Of a DNA stretch of 64,000 nt, positions 34,772 to 44,343 are shown piece after piece. Position 1 is the first letter of the stretch, and each line of letters begins with the position of its first letter. The position numbers and the translations under genes are program-made. The DNA is from Bin52 sp965213935 (GTDB lineage: Bacteria; Pseudomonadota; Alphaproteobacteria; Thalassobaculales; Thalassobaculaceae): assembly GCA_965213935.1 (NCBI GenBank), contig CBDCAO010000012.1, forward strand, positions 806,001 through 870,000. Reading direction: 5' to 3'. The notes beneath the pieces are model-generated. The model saw only the letters and a list, made by a program, of their open reading frames with translations. It searched no databases and was not told where the DNA came from.

Positions 34772-37108
34772 ATGTCGGACCCGGGCGAGACCCCTGCCGC
34801 CAGGCAGGGCGGTGCCGGCCGGCTCGCGCTGGTGCTCGGGTTCTGCCTGGTGCTGGTCGGCATGGCCAACACCCAGCCCGCGGTGCCGGGACTCGAGGCG
34901 CTGATCCAGCAGGGGATTGGCGTCGACGGGATCAGGATTCGCAAGTTCTCCTACGAGTACCTGTATCCAGTCTGTTTCGTCGTCATGATGACGATCGTGG
35001 CGCTGCAGCATTCGTTCCTGCGCAACACGCCCTCGCGGCACCTGCTGCGCCGCTCGGCCTGCGCCTTCATGGACGGTGTGCTGGTGGTCACGGCGGTTGC
35101 GATCTCGCTGGCCTACCTGGTCGAGATCGACTCGGTCTGCCTCGTCGACCAGCTGACCGGCGAGCGCGCCGCCCTCATTGCCCGGGCGCTCGAGGAGGAA
35201 CGGGAGTTTGCGGTTCTCTACGGGTTGCCCGTCCCCGACAGCGTCGACGATCCCGCCTGCATCAACACGCTCGGCGTGTGGATCTTCCCGCTGGTCGGAG
35301 CCGCGATCACCGTGTTCCTGGTCTACAACGTCAGGGTCTGGGGACTGCCGCTGGTGATGGTGGCCATTCTGGTGGCCTGCTACACGCTGCTGACGGTCCT
35401 GGTCTGGTACCTGTGGGGAGCGGACGACATCAATCGCTACCTGGTGACCAAGCTGGGTGGTGAACCGCGCCAGCTGATCGATGGTCGACCGAACATCCAT
35501 GACGTCCTGGTCAACAATGCCCAGGGGCTGCTGGGCAGGTTCATGGGCATCCTGATGAACACGGTGTTTCCCTACATCGTGCTTGGAAGCCTGTTCGGCG
35601 CTTCTGCCGGCGGACGGTCGCTGATCCGGCTGGCGTTTGTCGCCACCCGCCGGCTCCGTGGCGGGCCGGCCCATGCCGCCATCGTGAGTTCGGCCATGTT
35701 CGGCACCATCTCCGGCGGACCGGTGGTCAACGTGCTGTCCACCGGTGTGCTCACCATCCCGATGATGCTGCGCCGCGGGTTCAGTCGGCCCTTTGCCGGC
35801 GGGGTCGAGGCGGCGGCGTCCTCGGGCGGCCAGGTCATGCCGCCGGTGATGGGGGTGGCGGCCTTCGTGCTCTCGGCCATGACCGTGGTCCCGTACCGGG
35901 AGGTGATCATCGCCGCGGTCATCCCTGCCGTCGCCTTCTTCGGCTGCCTGTTTTTCACGGTGGTCTTCCAGGCTCGCAGGCAGGGCATCCGGATCGAGGA
36001 CGGGGTGGACGAGGACGTACGGCTCACCCGCGAGGACGCCGTTCACCTGATGATGATCCTCGCGCCGATCCTGCTGATCCTGGTCCTGCTGCTCACGCCG
36101 AAGGAAGCCGTCGGCTGCGGACCGGTCTCCCGACTGTTTGGCATCGCACGGATCGGACCGGACGGGGCGTGTACCCCCGACACCCTGCCGTGGCTGCTGC
36201 AGCTGGTCCAGAACTCGGCCGGCGACGCGGGTTCGGCCGGGTGGTGGGCCTCGGTCCTGCTGATGGGGCTGTTCTTCCTTGACCGGGAAATCCGCGCGGC
36301 ACCCGGCCGGCTGGTGCAGGCGCTCGCCGAAGCCGGCGTGCTGGTCAGCACGCTCTACCTGATGTTCCTCGCGGTCTCGGTGATCGACTTCTGCCTGAAC
36401 TTCACCGGCCTGTCGAGCTACGTGGCCCGCGACGTGATCCATGCGCTGAACACCTTCGGCCACGCGATCGGCGAACACGGGGTGTTCCTGTTCGCAGCCC
36501 TGTTCATGACCATGGTGCTGGCCATCCTGCTCGGCATGGGAATGCCGACGGTACCAGCCTACATCAACGTGGCACTGCTGATGGGACCGCTGCTGGTCGG
36601 GCTCGGGATCGCGACCTTCACCGCCCATATGTTCATCTTCTACTTCGCGGTGGCCTCCGCCATCACGCCTCCGGTCGCCGTTGCCGCCTTCGCGGCGGCC
36701 TCGATCTCGCGCTCGGAACCAGTGGTGACCGCCGTGGCGGCGGTACGGGCCGGGATCGTGATGTTCGCGATCCCGTTCGTGTTCGCCTTCTATCCGGAAC
36801 TGCTGCTGATCGAAGCGGCGAGGCTCGACCCGGCCGGAAGCGGCACCGCGCACCTGCCGGGCTACGGCCCGGACCTGGCCTGGGGAAGCGTCGCCTGGCT
36901 GTGCCTGCGCCTGGTCCTGGCGCTCTACCTGCTGGCCAGCGCACTTGCCCGGTTCGACCGGACGGCGCTGTCGCCGGTCGCGAGCGTGGCCCGGCTCGCC
37001 TGTGCCGCCCTGGTCCTGGCCGCCCCGGCCGAGCTGCACTGGCCGGCGATCGCCGCCGGTTTCGTGCTGTGCGCGGCGCACAGGCTGCGCAGCTCTCCGA
37101 CCGGCTGA
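34772..37108 (+). CDS. TRAP transporter fused permease (DctQM, TAXI type)
   Basis: A 778-residue membrane protein in which the small (DctQ) and large (DctM) TRAP subunits are joined. The N-terminal quarter has about four helices. The DctM part includes FGTISGGPVVNVLSTGVLTIPMM near residue 310, GVEAAASSGGQVMPPVMG near 345 and GMGMPTVPAYINVALL near 590. A short extra helical region ends the protein. It acts with the binding protein just upstream in Na+- or H+-driven uptake. Antisense frames of similar length are artefacts of high GC. Confidence 0.92.
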   Translation: MSDPGETPAARQGGAGRLALVLGFCLVLVGMANTQPAVPGLEALIQQGIGVDGIRIRKFSYEYLYPVCFVVMMTIVALQHSFLRNTPSRHLLRRSACAFMDGVLVVTAVAISLAYLVEIDSVCLVDQLTGERAALIARALEEEREFAVLYGLPVPDSVDDPACINTLGVWIFPLVGAAITVFLVYNVRVWGLPLVMVAILVACYTLLTVLVWYLWGADDINRYLVTKLGGEPRQLIDGRPNIHDVLVNNAQGLLGRFMGILMNTVFPYIVLGSLFGASAGGRSLIRLAFVATRRLRGGPAHAAIVSSAMFGTISGGPVVNVLSTGVLTIPMMLRRGFSRPFAGGVEAAASSGGQVMPPVMGVAAFVLSAMTVVPYREVIIAAVIPAVAFFGCLFFTVVFQARRQGIRIEDGVDEDVRLTREDAVHLMMILAPILLILVLLLTPKEAVGCGPVSRLFGIARIGPDGACTPDTLPWLLQLVQNSAGDAGSAGWWASVLLMGLFFLDREIRAAPGRLVQALAEAGVLVSTLYLMFLAVSVIDFCLNFTGLSSYVARDVIHALNTFGHAIGEHGVFLFAALFMTMVLAILLGMGMPTVPAYINVALLMGPLLVGLGIATFTAHMFIFYFAVASAITPPVAVAAFAAASISRSEPVVTAVAAVRAGIVMFAIPFVFAFYPELLLIEAARLDPAGSGTAHLPGYGPDLAWGSVAWLCLRLVLALYLLASALARFDRTALSPVASVARLACAALVLAAPAELHWPAIAAGFVLCAAHRLRSSPTG

Positions 37109-37226
37109 CCGTCCTGGCGTGCTGCGCAGGATCGAAACCCTGGTCCGGATGGCGGGAATGGTTCGAGTTGACTACAAATTGGCAAAGGCCGGCACGCAAC
37201 AGCCGCTCTGACCGCAGGGAACGTCA

Positions 37227-37934
37227 ATGGCCACCGAAACCGACATCCGCAAGGAGATCATCGAGGCCTGCCTCGAACTCAATGCGACCGGGCTCAACCA
37301 GGGGACATCCGGGAACATCTCGGTACGCCACGAGGAGCGGATGCTGATCACGCCGTCGGCGACACCCTACAGCGAGATGACGCCCGGGATGATCACATCG
37401 ATGGACCTGTCGGGAGACATGACAGGGTCCTGGAACGGGCCGCTCGCACCCTCGACCGAGTGGCGAATTCACTGGCTGCTCCTGAAGACCCGGAGCGACA
37501 TGACGGCGGTGGTGCATGCCCATCCCCCGTACTGCACGGCACTCGCCATCCTGCGCCGGTCAATCCCGGCCTGCCATTACATGGTCGCGGCATTCGGCGG
37601 GACGACCGTGCGCTGTGCCGGCTACAACACCTTCGGATCAGCGGAGCTGGCGGAACTGGCAATCGGGGCGCTGGAGGACCGGACCGCCTGCCTGCTTGCC
37701 AACCACGGCATGATTGCCGGGGGCCGCGGGCTCGGGCAGGCAATGTGGCGGGCGGTGGAACTGGAGGCGATCGCGCGCCAGTACCATCTCGCGCTACAGG
37801 CGGGCACTCCGGTGATCCTCGGTGACCGGGAGATGGAGGAGACCCTCGCCCGGTTCGCCGGCTACGGTGGTGCCGGCACATGGGATCACGCCATCATTCC
37901 GCCTGACGGAGACGAGCCGGTACCCGGGGCCTGA
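37227..37934 (+). CDS. Class II aldolase/adducin family protein
   Basis: A 235-residue zinc-dependent aldolase of the fuculose-1-phosphate aldolase type. It has GLNQGTSGNISVR (residues 22-34), the zinc ligands in VVHAHPPYCTALA near 91-103 and CLLANHGMIAGG with the third His near 156. Glu73 (STEWRIH) is the likely catalytic acid/base. It is in line with the TRAP and SDR genes, suggesting cleavage of a hydroxylated intermediate of the island's pathway. Confidence 0.85.
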   Translation: MATETDIRKEIIEACLELNATGLNQGTSGNISVRHEERMLITPSATPYSEMTPGMITSMDLSGDMTGSWNGPLAPSTEWRIHWLLLKTRSDMTAVVHAHPPYCTALAILRRSIPACHYMVAAFGGTTVRCAGYNTFGSAELAELAIGALEDRTACLLANHGMIAGGRGLGQAMWRAVELEAIARQYHLALQAGTPVILGDREMEETLARFAGYGGAGTWDHAIIPPDGDEPVPGA

Positions 37935-38006
37935 TGGTGTCGGACTTGAACGAGCGGGGCGCACCGTTCCACTATTCACCCGGCCCACGCAGCTGCCGGA
38001 GCACAG

Positions 38007-38753
38007 ATGGAAATCACCTTTCCGGGCAAGACCGTCCTCGTCACCGGCGCGGCAAGGGGGATCGGCACGGCGATTACCCATGCCTTTGCCAGGGAAGGGG
38101 CCCGGGTGCACGCCACCGACGTTGATGTCGCTGCGGTCGAACAGGTCGCGGCCAGCGCTCCGGCGCCGGTCGAATGGCATCGGCTCGACGTCACCCTGTC
38201 ACAGCAGGTCGACGGCCTTGTGGCAGCAATCGGGACGGTGGATATCGCGGTCCATGTGGCCGGCGGCGTGCTGGGGCAGACTGCCGGCCCGCTGGAGGAA
38301 CTGGGCGATGCGGACTGGCGCGCCATCCAGGCCGTCAATCTTGACGGCGCCTTCCACCTGTCCCGGGCAGTGGCCCCGGGCATGAAGGCACGGGCGAACG
38401 GCCGAATCCTGTTCATCTCGTCCGGGGCCGCCCTCAAGGTATCGAAGACCGGCCTGCACAGCTACGGGACCGCGAAGACGGCACTGCTCGGCCTCGCGCG
38501 ACAGCTTTCCTCCGAACTCGGACCCTTCGGGATAACGGTCAACACCGTCGCGCCCGGTTTCATGCCAACCTCGCCCGACTACGTGCGCCAGTGGGACTCC
38601 TACGGTCGGGCCGGACAGGAAGCCCTGGTCGAGAGCACCGCCATGCGCCGGCTGGGACAGCCTGAAGACATTGCCGACGCGGTCCTGTTCCTGGCATCCG
38701 ACCGTGCGAGCTGGATCACCGGCCAGACCCTGCCCGTGACCGGCGGACCGTGA
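38007..38753 (+). CDS. Short-chain dehydrogenase/reductase (SDR)
   Basis: A 248-residue classical SDR with TGAARGIGTA at residues 14-23, the catalytic Ser in ISSGAAL near 139 and SYGTAKTALLG carrying Tyr and Lys near 152-156. The NNAG motif reads VAGG here. It ends ASWITGQTLPVTGG. It lies 72 bp after the aldolase gene and 4 bp before the second hyuA, so it belongs to the same transcript. The substrate is unknown. Confidence 0.88.
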   Translation: MEITFPGKTVLVTGAARGIGTAITHAFAREGARVHATDVDVAAVEQVAASAPAPVEWHRLDVTLSQQVDGLVAAIGTVDIAVHVAGGVLGQTAGPLEELGDADWRAIQAVNLDGAFHLSRAVAPGMKARANGRILFISSGAALKVSKTGLHSYGTAKTALLGLARQLSSELGPFGITVNTVAPGFMPTSPDYVRQWDSYGRAGQEALVESTAMRRLGQPEDIADAVLFLASDRASWITGQTLPVTGGP

Positions 38754-38757
38754 CGCG

Positions 38758-40842
38758 ATGATGACGGCCTGTGCGGACAGTCTGCTCGCCCTTGATGTCG
38801 GTGGCACCTTCACCGACGTGATCCTGGTCGACCGGAAGAGTGGCGAGTTCGCGATCGCAAAGACCCCCTCGGTTCCCGCCGCACCCGCCCTGGGATTTTT
38901 CTCAGGTGTCGATCGGGTACTCGCGGATGCCGGTGCCGGACCCGCCGATGTCGCCTCGGTCCTGCACGGGTCGACCATTGTCACCAACGCCATACTGGAG
39001 AACACCGGCGCGCGAACCGGGCTGGTGACCACCGCCGGATTCCGGCACGTTCTGGCGATCGGCCGCGCGGAGATCCCGCGCGCCGCCAACCTGTTCTCAT
39101 GGGTCAAGCCGGAACGGCCGGTGCGGGCCCGGCACATCTTCGAAGTTCCGGGCCGGATCCGGCTCGACGGCAGCGAGGCAGTTCCGCTCGACGAGACCGC
39201 GCTCGATGCGGTCGCCGACGCGATCGGGGCCGCCGGACTCGACACCGTGGCGGTGGTGCTGCTGCACTCTTACGCCAATCCCGACCACGAGCGGCGGGTC
39301 GCCGCCAGGTTGCGCGCGCGGTTGCCCGATATCGACATTTCGTTGTCGGTCGACGTGCTGCCGGTCTTTCGCGAGTACGAACGCACGGTGGCAACGACGC
39401 TCAACGCCAGGGTGCAGCCGGTTGTCGCACGCTATGTCCGCGAACTCGCCTCCGGGCTTCAGCAACGCGCCATCGGGGCGCCCCTGCTGCTCATGAAGTC
39501 GAACGGCGGCACCTGTCCGCCCGCCGAAGCCGCCCGTGCTCCGGTCTCGCTTGCCCTGTCCGGACCGGCGGCCGGTACGGCCGGAGCAGCCTGGCTCGGC
39601 CGGCTCGCCGGTTTCCCGAACCTTCTGACCATCGACATGGGAGGAACCAGTGCCGACGTAGGGCTTGTGCGCGGAAACGAGCCGGTGCGCACGACCGCGG
39701 GCAGGATCGGTCACCACCCGCTGTCGCTGCCGATGATCGACATCCATACCATCGGCGCCGGCGGCGGCTCGATCGCCTCGGTTACCGACGAGGGCGGGAT
39801 CCGGGTCGGACCCGAGAGCGCGGGTGCGGATCCCGGACCCGCCTGTTACGGAGCCGGTGCGACCCGCCCGACGGTGACCGACGCCAACCTGGTGCTCGGA
39901 CGCATCCCGGTGTCGCTGCTGGACGGCGAGGTCGCACTTGATACCGATGCGGCCGAACGCGCCATCGACGAACATGTGGCCAGGCCTCTGGACACATCGG
40001 TCGACGACGCCGCACTGGGCATCATCGACCTGGTGAACGCCTCCATGACCGGTGCGCTCAAGGTGATGTCGGTCGAACGCGGACTGGACCCGATCGACTT
40101 CGCACTGTCAGCATTCGGTGGTGCCGGCCCGGTGCATGCCGCCATGCTGATGCGCAGCCTCGGCACCGGCTGCGTGATGGTTCCACGCCATCCCGGTATC
40201 ATGTGTGCCATCGGCCTTCTGGCAACCGATCTCAGGTACGACTTCGCGGTGACACGGCTGCAGCGAGCCGGCGACATCGATCCCGTGCTGACAGGCGAAA
40301 TCCTCGATGACCTCGCGGACCAGGCCGACCGGAGGCTCACCGCGGACGGGATCCCGCCGGAACGTCGTCTGAGCCGACGTGCTGTCGACATGAGGTATGC
40401 CCACCAGGGCGTGGAACTCACGGTGGGGCTCGCGGACGGCCCGGTCACCACGGCAACACTCGAAGCCCTGGTCGAGGACTTCCACGCCCTGCATCAGCGC
40501 CTCTACACCTTCTCCGATCCGTCCGCGCCGGTCGAGATCGTCACGCTCAGGCTCGAGGCATCCGGAAGCACGGGGGAGTTTGCGTTGCCCGAGGTCGCCC
40601 GGGCATCATCGCCAAGGCCGGAACCGGTGGCGGAACGCAGGGTCCGCCTGGACGGTCGGGCGGCGGTGCCGGTCCCGGTATACCGGCGCAGTGCACTGTG
40701 CGCCGGTCACGAGGTATCCGGGCCGGCGATCATCGAACAGTTCGACTCCACCTCGGTCATCCTCGACGGCCAGGTGGCGATGACCGACCGGTACGGGACC
40801 CTGGTCATCCGGGAGAGAACGAGCCGGGAGCATGCCCAATGA
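38758..40842 (+). CDS. hyuA: Hydantoinase/oxoprolinase family protein, subunit A (HyuA-like, copy 2)
   Basis: A 694-residue HyuA-family subunit, clearly divergent from copy 1 but with the same order of motifs: LDVGGTFTDVILVD at residues 9-22, HGSTIVTNAILENTGAR near 75, TIDMGGTSADVGLV near 292, TIGAGGGSIASV and FGGAGPVHAAML near 460. It starts 4 bp after the SDR stop and overlaps hyuB copy 2 by 4 bp. Two different HyuAB pairs in one island suggest either two related substrates or two successive steps. Confidence 0.88.
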   Translation: MMTACADSLLALDVGGTFTDVILVDRKSGEFAIAKTPSVPAAPALGFFSGVDRVLADAGAGPADVASVLHGSTIVTNAILENTGARTGLVTTAGFRHVLAIGRAEIPRAANLFSWVKPERPVRARHIFEVPGRIRLDGSEAVPLDETALDAVADAIGAAGLDTVAVVLLHSYANPDHERRVAARLRARLPDIDISLSVDVLPVFREYERTVATTLNARVQPVVARYVRELASGLQQRAIGAPLLLMKSNGGTCPPAEAARAPVSLALSGPAAGTAGAAWLGRLAGFPNLLTIDMGGTSADVGLVRGNEPVRTTAGRIGHHPLSLPMIDIHTIGAGGGSIASVTDEGGIRVGPESAGADPGPACYGAGATRPTVTDANLVLGRIPVSLLDGEVALDTDAAERAIDEHVARPLDTSVDDAALGIIDLVNASMTGALKVMSVERGLDPIDFALSAFGGAGPVHAAMLMRSLGTGCVMVPRHPGIMCAIGLLATDLRYDFAVTRLQRAGDIDPVLTGEILDDLADQADRRLTADGIPPERRLSRRAVDMRYAHQGVELTVGLADGPVTTATLEALVEDFHALHQRLYTFSDPSAPVEIVTLRLEASGSTGEFALPEVARASSPRPEPVAERRVRLDGRAAVPVPVYRRSALCAGHEVSGPAIIEQFDSTSVILDGQVAMTDRYGTLVIRERTSREHAQ

Positions 40843-42629
40843 ACTCCGGGACAGGCCCGCAGGTCGACCCGTTCACCATCGAGCTCATCAAGGGCACGCT
40901 CAACGGCGCGCGTGCCGAAATGGAGGCTCTGATCGCGCGCACGGCCATGTCGCCGTTCATCCGCGAGAAGAAGGACTATTTCACCGCGTTCCTGAACCCG
41001 GCAGGCGAACTCGTGGTCTCGACGGCTCTCACCCTTGCGGGCAATCTGGTCGATGCGGTGCTCGAAGAATTTCCGGCCGGAACCATGCGGCCGGGTGACA
41101 TCTACGCCTACAACGATGCCTACGGCACCGGTGGTGCGGTCAGTCACCTCCCGGACATGGCGTTCGTGATGCCGGTCTTTCACGAGGGCCGGCTGATCGC
41201 CTTCGTCGAGTCCTGGGGACACCTGTGGGACATTGGCGGCATGGTGGCCGGCTCGATCAGCCCGCATGCGACATCGGTGTTCCAGGAAGGGATCATGATC
41301 CCGCCGGTCCGCCTGATGCGTGACGGGGTGGAAACACGGGACATCATGCGGATCATCACCCGCAACTCGCGGTTCCCGGACATGCACGTGGGCGACATCA
41401 GGGCGATCATGGCAGCCTGTCGCCTCGGCGCGCGCAGGCTCGACGAGACCATCGGGCGCCACGGTGTCGAGCAGGTCGAACTGGCGTTCGAGGCGATGCT
41501 GACCGAAAGCGAGACCGCGCTGCGCAACAGGATCGCCGAGCGGATACCGGATGGCACATGGGGATTCCGGGACCGGATCGACTCCGACGCGGTAAGCGAG
41601 CGGTCGTATTTCGTCGATCTCGAATTGCGCAAGCAGGGTCGCTCGCTCACCCTCGATTTTTCGCGATCCGACCGTCAGGCCGACGGCCCGATCAACTTCC
41701 TGATGGATGACTCGGTGCCAAAGTTCATGCTCGGTCTGTGGATGTGCATGGACGACCCGGGTATCGGAATGAACGGAGGGTTCGAACGCGCTGTCGACGC
41801 CATCGCGACCAGACCTGGCACCCTGGTCGCGCCGCAATCCCCGGCGCCGCTCGGCCTGCGCTCGCATACCATGATCCGGGTGACCAGCGCGCTGTTCGGC
41901 GTCCTCGCACAGGCAACCGGTGGCAGGGCATCGGCCGCACCGGCGGTCTACGTGCTCTACTACCTGCGCGGCCGCAGCGCCGGGCGGGAGGATACCCTGT
42001 GCATCGAGGGGCTCTCGGTCGGTTTCGGAGCCCGGACCTTCGCTGACGGGATCGATGCGGTCTATTACGTCGCTCAGGAGAACTACCCGATCGAGTTTGC
42101 CGAAATGGAGTTTGGCGTGGAGATCGAGGCATTCGGCATCCACCGCGATTCCGGCGGCGCCGGGCGCTGGCGCGGGGGGTGCGGCATCATCCGCGATGTC
42201 CGGGTGCTCGCGGACGAGGCGGAGCTCGGCCTGCGTCTCGACAATTGCCGTCACCCGGCCTTCGGCGTCAACGGCGGCCACAGCGGCCAGCCAGGTCGGG
42301 TGCTGGTCAACCCCGGACAGCCCGATGAGCGGGACATCGCGACCATGAGCGACGGCACCCGGCTTCGCAAGGGCGACCTGCTGCGCATCATAACCCCGGG
42401 TGGAGGCGGGTGGGGTAATCCCGCGGAACGCCCGGTAGAACTGGTATTTGATGACGTTCTCGACGGATTTGTGTCGAAAAAGGCTGCAGAAGAACTTTAT
42501 GGGGTGGTGTTTCGTGGTGAATCCATCGATCACGAGGAGACGCGCAGGCGGCGGGAAGCGCTGCCGCGACCGGACGGCCTGTACCACCGCGGCCACTACT
42601 ATCACGCCGAGGCGGACCGTCGGGACTGA
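40839..42629 (+). CDS. hyuB: Hydantoinase/oxoprolinase family protein, subunit B (HyuB-like, copy 2)
   Basis: A 596-residue HyuB-family subunit, about 70 residues shorter than copy 1. It begins VDPFTIELIKGTLNGARAEM and contains AYNDAYGTGGAVSHLPDMA near residue 90, LDFSRSDRQADGPINF near 275 and TPGGGGWGNPAERPVELV near 525. The ATG at 40839 overlaps the hyuA stop (ATGA), and GGGAG lies 9 bp upstream. The C-terminal region is more AT-rich (about 42430-42520) than the rest. Confidence 0.88.
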   Translation: MNSGTGPQVDPFTIELIKGTLNGARAEMEALIARTAMSPFIREKKDYFTAFLNPAGELVVSTALTLAGNLVDAVLEEFPAGTMRPGDIYAYNDAYGTGGAVSHLPDMAFVMPVFHEGRLIAFVESWGHLWDIGGMVAGSISPHATSVFQEGIMIPPVRLMRDGVETRDIMRIITRNSRFPDMHVGDIRAIMAACRLGARRLDETIGRHGVEQVELAFEAMLTESETALRNRIAERIPDGTWGFRDRIDSDAVSERSYFVDLELRKQGRSLTLDFSRSDRQADGPINFLMDDSVPKFMLGLWMCMDDPGIGMNGGFERAVDAIATRPGTLVAPQSPAPLGLRSHTMIRVTSALFGVLAQATGGRASAAPAVYVLYYLRGRSAGREDTLCIEGLSVGFGARTFADGIDAVYYVAQENYPIEFAEMEFGVEIEAFGIHRDSGGAGRWRGGCGIIRDVRVLADEAELGLRLDNCRHPAFGVNGGHSGQPGRVLVNPGQPDERDIATMSDGTRLRKGDLLRIITPGGGGWGNPAERPVELVFDDVLDGFVSKKAAEELYGVVFRGESIDHEETRRRREALPRPDGLYHRGHYYHAEADRRD

Positions 42630-42688
42630 ACCCTGCCGGCCCGGCCGGGGCATACGCACTTTCCCTCGCACGCGAAAGGACCAAGGCG

Positions 42689-43807
42689 ATGCAGACACCG
42701 GACGCAACGGAGCTGCTTGACAGCATCAACAGGTGGGCCGCCATCGAAAGCAAGACCGACGACGAGGCCGGCATCAACCGGATGATGCAGCAGGCCATGT
42801 CGGAGTTCCGCGATGCCGGTCTCGCGGTGCGGGAAATTGCCGGACGGGACGGCCACGGCCCGCATTTCGAGGCGGCGGTCCCCTGGGACGACGAACGTCC
42901 CGGGATCGCGGTCCTGTGTCATCTCGACACCGTGCATCCGGCCGGCACCCTTGAGCGCAACCCCTTGCGCACCGAGGGCGACCGCGCCTACGGCCCGGGC
43001 ATCTACGACATGAAGGGCGGGGTGTGCCTGGCGCTCAACGCCATCCGCAGCCTGATCGATGCCGGCACGCCCACTCCGTTGCCGATCCGGTTCCTGGTAG
43101 TCTCGGACGAGGAGGTCGGAAGTCCGACGTCACGCGCGCATATCGAGGCAATCGCCGAGCGGTCGACCTACGTGCTGGTGACCGAACCGGCTCGCGACGG
43201 CGGCAAGGTCGTGACCGGTCGCAAGGGTTCGGCGCGCATGACACTGACAGCTCACGGCGTCCCCTCGCACTCCGGCACGCGTCACCAGGACGGGTCAAGC
43301 GCGGTTCTCGAGATCGCGCGGCAGATCGTCGCGATCGAGGCGCTGACCGACTACGAACGGGGCATCACGCTGAATGTCGGCATGGTCAAGGGTGGCAGCG
43401 GCGTCAACGTCGTGCCCGAGTTCTGCACCGCGGAGATCGACATCAGGGTGATCTTCCCCGAGGACGGCGATGCGACCGTAGCAAGGATCCGGAACCTCGC
43501 GTCCCATGATCCCTCGGTGCGGCTTGCAGCTACAGGAGGCATGAACCGGCCGCCCTACAGCAAGTCGAACTCGGTGGCGGCACTCTTCGAGCATGCCCGC
43601 GGCCTCGCGGCCGAACTCGGGTTCGATCTCGAGGATACCTTCACCGGTGGCGGCAGCGACGGGAACTTCACCGCCGCAATCGCGCCAACCCTTGACGGTC
43701 TCGGCGTCGACGGCGCCGGCGCCCACACCATGGACGAACATCTCCTCATCCCGTCCCTGGTCCCGCGCATGGTGCTGCTGCGCCGCCTGTTCCAGACCCT
43801 GCAGTAG
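42689..43807 (+). CDS. M20 family metallopeptidase (ArgE/DapE/carboxypeptidase G2-like)
   Basis: A 372-residue dizinc amidohydrolase. The metal ligands are His78 and catalytic Asp80 (CHLDTVHP), bridging Asp107 (YDMKGG), catalytic Glu141 and ligand Glu142 (SDEEVGSP), and a late His in GAGAHTMDEH near 350. The dimerisation domain lies between about 180 and 290. The sequence resembles carboxypeptidase G2, which releases glutamate from N-acyl glutamates. Downstream of two hyuAB pairs it may hydrolyse an N-carbamoyl or N-acyl amino acid formed by ring opening. That link is inference. Confidence 0.88.
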   Translation: MQTPDATELLDSINRWAAIESKTDDEAGINRMMQQAMSEFRDAGLAVREIAGRDGHGPHFEAAVPWDDERPGIAVLCHLDTVHPAGTLERNPLRTEGDRAYGPGIYDMKGGVCLALNAIRSLIDAGTPTPLPIRFLVVSDEEVGSPTSRAHIEAIAERSTYVLVTEPARDGGKVVTGRKGSARMTLTAHGVPSHSGTRHQDGSSAVLEIARQIVAIEALTDYERGITLNVGMVKGGSGVNVVPEFCTAEIDIRVIFPEDGDATVARIRNLASHDPSVRLAATGGMNRPPYSKSNSVAALFEHARGLAAELGFDLEDTFTGGGSDGNFTAAIAPTLDGLGVDGAGAHTMDEHLLIPSLVPRMVLLRRLFQTLQ

Positions 43808-43931
43808 CCACGCGCAACATGCGTGACGCGAGCGGCGGCGACCGGTGACGCGGTGCCCGTCGCCGTGTCATAGTCCGACGCGTCCGGCATGGTCGGACGC
43901 ATGCCGCCTTTCGCACCTCCAGGCCCTGTCC

Positions 43932-44330
43932 ATGCAGCATCCCGACCAGAGCCAGCGTCTCGACAAGTGGCTGTGGTGCGCCCGTTTCATGAAGAGTCGC
44001 AACCTTGCGCACAAGCTGCTCGGCTCCGGACGGCTGCGGCTTTCGGGCAAGGTAGTCACCAAGGGCCACCAGCTGGTTCGCCCCGGTGACGTCCTGACAT
44101 TCCCGCAGGGACCGTTGCTGAGGGTGGTCAGGGTCCTGGATCTGGCGGAACGCCGCGGACCCGCTCCCGTCGCCCGTACCCTGTACGAGGACCTGGAACC
44201 GGTGGAGAACCAGATGAAGCGGCGGGATCCGGTCGAATTCCCGGCACGGCCGGCACGGCGTGCGGCGGGAGACGGAAGACCGACCAAGGAACAGCGGCGC
44301 GCAACCGACCGCCTCATGGGACGCAGGTAA
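43932..44330 (+). CDS. hslR: S4-domain RNA-binding protein (HslR/Hsp15-like)
   Basis: A 132-residue protein. The S4 RNA-binding domain occupies about residues 8-62 (QRLDKWLWCARFMKSRNLAH, KGHQLVRPGDVL), followed by a basic tail rich in Arg and ending EQRRATDRLMGRR. E. coli Hsp15 binds stalled 50S subunits that carry a nascent chain. In many alphaproteobacteria this gene sits next to the SUV3-like helicase; here they are 25 kb apart. ATG 43932 is chosen because the S4 domain follows at once. Confidence 0.88.
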   Translation: MQHPDQSQRLDKWLWCARFMKSRNLAHKLLGSGRLRLSGKVVTKGHQLVRPGDVLTFPQGPLLRVVRVLDLAERRGPAPVARTLYEDLEPVENQMKRRDPVEFPARPARRAAGDGRPTKEQRRATDRLMGRR

Positions 44331-44343
44331 CAGGCATCTGCCC

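Noticed and set aside
34697..37081. 794-codon open frame antisense to the TRAP permease
   Set aside because: Rich in His, Gln, Arg and Asp with no domains; a shadow of a GC-rich membrane protein gene. The same holds for long antisense frames over hyuA/hyuB and the Mo-hydroxylase gene.
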